From Acidobacteriaceae bacterium (GTDB taxonomy: Bacteria; Acidobacteriota; Terriglobia; Terriglobales; Acidobacteriaceae): a stretch of 43,943 nt of DNA. The notes beneath the pieces were generated by a model. That model searched no databases and was not told the DNA's origin. It worked only from the letters and a program-made list of their open reading frames with translations. The stretch covers positions 68,004 through 111,946 of the forward strand of contig PKXU01000105.1 of NCBI GenBank assembly GCA_003132445.1, given 5' to 3'. This document shows, piece by piece, positions 42,707 to 43,943 of the stretch. Both the position numbers and the translations under genes were made by a program. Within the stretch, counting starts at the first letter, position 1, and every line of letters starts with the position of its first letter.

Positions 42707-43915
42707 GTGACAACACCGCGATGCTTAGTCATTTGCCTTGCGGCTGGGCTGATTACGATCGTCTATCCAGTCTTCGGCCATCCAGTCTTCGACCATCCAG
42801 TCTCGGGCCATCCAGTCTCCGGCCAGAATCCAGCGTCGCCGCAATCCTCGGTGCAACGCTCGGAACATCCGGCGCCGCCGACGCGGGACCCTAACACTGC
42901 GGGCTACGTGACGGCGAAGGAGTTGCCCGACCGCGTAAATCCGCCCGCGAATGCAGACGGTAATTTCATCCTGGGGCCTACGCATCAGGTTCCTCCGTCT
43001 GCGCAGGATGAAATCCCAAAGGGTGCGGTGATCGAGTTCACGATGAACTCGTCGGACAGCAAGATTTATCCGGGCATTGCGCGTGACGCGGGCACTTTCG
43101 GGACTCCAGATCCTGTCGACCCTGCGAAACTGGTGGTGACGACAAGCCATCCTGCGCCTTACACGCGGAAGGTGGCCGTCTATGTTCCCAGGCAGTACGT
43201 TGCCGGCAGCGTCGCGCCTTTCATTGTGGGCGCGGATGGGCCTGATCTGCTGCTGTTCTCGACTCTGGACACTCTAATTGCCGAACACAAAGTTCCGGCG
43301 ATGATTGCCATTTCGATCGGTAACGGAAGCGGGGATGCGCAAGGAAGTGAACGCGGTCTGGAGTACGACACCATGTCGGGAGTCTATGCCGAGTTCGTTG
43401 AGAAAGAAGTGCTGCCTCTGGTGGAATCGCAGGCCCACGTGAAGCTGACGAAAGATCCCGATGGCCGGGCGACGATGGGTGGCAGTTCGGGAGGGTCGTG
43501 CGCGTTGATCATGGCGTGGTATCACCCTGAGTGGTATCACCGTGTTCTTACCTATTCGGGAACATTTGTAAACCAGCAGTGGCCTTACAATCCGCAAACG
43601 CCGCATGGCGCTTGGGAGTTTCACGAGCATCTCATTCCCGAGAGCGCGGCGAAGCCGATACGACTGTGGATGGAAGTGGGGGACCGGGATTTATTCAACC
43701 CGAATGTGATGCGCGACAACATGCACGACTGGGTTCTGGCCAACGAGCAGATGGCGAAGGTACTGGCGGCCAAGGGATATCACTACCAATTCGTGTTTGC
43801 GCGCAACGCTGGGCATGTGGAGCGGGCGGTGAAACAACAGACGCTGGGCGAGGCGCTGCAGTATGTGTGGCAGGGGTATCCGGTTGCCGGCGGCGAGAAG
43901 GGCGGCAAGAACTGA
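42707..43915 (+). CDS. exported alpha/beta-hydrolase esterase (enterochelin esterase-like)
   Basis: The 402-residue product begins with a signal peptide (about 1-20, CLVICLAAGLITIV), then a low-complexity 15-bp minisatellite region, a cap-like N-terminal domain (TNPxG... about 60-140) and an alpha/beta hydrolase of the esterase D/enterochelin esterase (PF00756-like) type. The nucleophile is in MGGSSGGSCALIM and the terminal His is probably in NAGHVERA. It would hydrolyse ester bonds of sugar or siderophore-type substrates in the periplasm or outside. The start GTG 42707 has AGAGG about nine bases upstream. The gene ends 25 bp before the window end. Confidence 0.85.
   Translation: MTTPRCLVICLAAGLITIVYPVFGHPVFDHPVSGHPVSGQNPASPQSSVQRSEHPAPPTRDPNTAGYVTAKELPDRVNPPANADGNFILGPTHQVPPSAQDEIPKGAVIEFTMNSSDSKIYPGIARDAGTFGTPDPVDPAKLVVTTSHPAPYTRKVAVYVPRQYVAGSVAPFIVGADGPDLLLFSTLDTLIAEHKVPAMIAISIGNGSGDAQGSERGLEYDTMSGVYAEFVEKEVLPLVESQAHVKLTKDPDGRATMGGSSGGSCALIMAWYHPEWYHRVLTYSGTFVNQQWPYNPQTPHGAWEFHEHLIPESAAKPIRLWMEVGDRDLFNPNVMRDNMHDWVLANEQMAKVLAAKGYHYQFVFARNAGHVERAVKQQTLGEALQYVWQGYPVAGGEKGGKN
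42764..42823. repeat. 15-bp coding minisatellite in the esterase gene
   Basis: Four units of CATCCAGTCTTCGGC (with TATCCAGTCTTCGGC as first copy) at 42764-42778, 42779-42793, 42794-42808 and 42809-42823 encode HPVxG/D pentapeptides just after the signal peptide. Confidence 0.9.
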
Positions 43916-43943
43916 GCCTGCCGGGGTCAATGAGTTCTATAAA

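Overview
The window looks like chromosomal DNA of a diderm bacterium of the phylum Acidobacteriota (class Terriglobia, Koribacter-like). This is an inference. It rests on moderately high G+C, outer-membrane lipid genes (fabZ, lpxA), a CadC-type winged-helix/TolB-like/TPR regulator of the kind abundant in that group, DUF2277 and very many palindromic intergenic repeats. No phage, plasmid, insertion sequence or CRISPR array was seen.

Layout. 1-8.3 kb: a VKOR membrane thiol oxidase, two unknown proteins, a large GAF/PAS hybrid histidine kinase and an exported M28 peptidase. 8.3-13.1 kb: a thioredoxin-fold protein, a vapB-vapC-mutY operon, a small unknown gene, the lipoprotein RlpA and a HIT-family protein. 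13.1-16.5 kb: a broken PD-(D/E)XK gene, a GAF-ANTAR regulator directly followed by tRNA-Cys, and DUF2277. 16.8-22.5 kb: the conserved translation cluster infC-rpmI-rplT-pheS-pheT. 22.5-30.3 kb: a repeat-rich accessory stretch with decaying genes (an HDOD fragment, a frameshifted TPR regulator, a DUF433 antitoxin relic), a pseudo-receiver protein, a small HTH protein, a membrane protein and a bacterial homologue of archaeal CTP-dependent riboflavin kinase. 30.4-43.9 kb: dnaB, lepA, an amidohydrolase with one frameshift, maf, tatA, an exported methyltransferase, an EthD-like protein, an M20 peptidase, fabZ-lpxA, oligoendopeptidase F and an esterase.

The most unusual signal is that the repeats between genes also sit inside genes, in frame. 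MutY, PheT (two sites), the TlpA-like protein and Maf each carry a low-complexity segment absent from the normal family architecture, and its DNA matches or resembles the intergenic elements. One 29-bp palindrome is identical in pheT (20255-20283) and in an intergenic region (29121-29149). Separately, six protein genes carry minisatellites of exactly 15 bp (five codons), nearly all in signal-peptide, N-terminal or linker segments. This resembles the Rickettsia palindromic elements that insert in frame into genes.

Other points of note are an infC gene that seems to start at an AUC codon, a mutY whose ribosome binding site overlaps the stop codon of a VapC toxin gene, and four genes broken by single-base indels, three of them in or beside short homopolymers. 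Some of those breaks may be assembly errors. Start codons below were chosen from ribosome-binding-site and family reasoning and are uncertain where stated.
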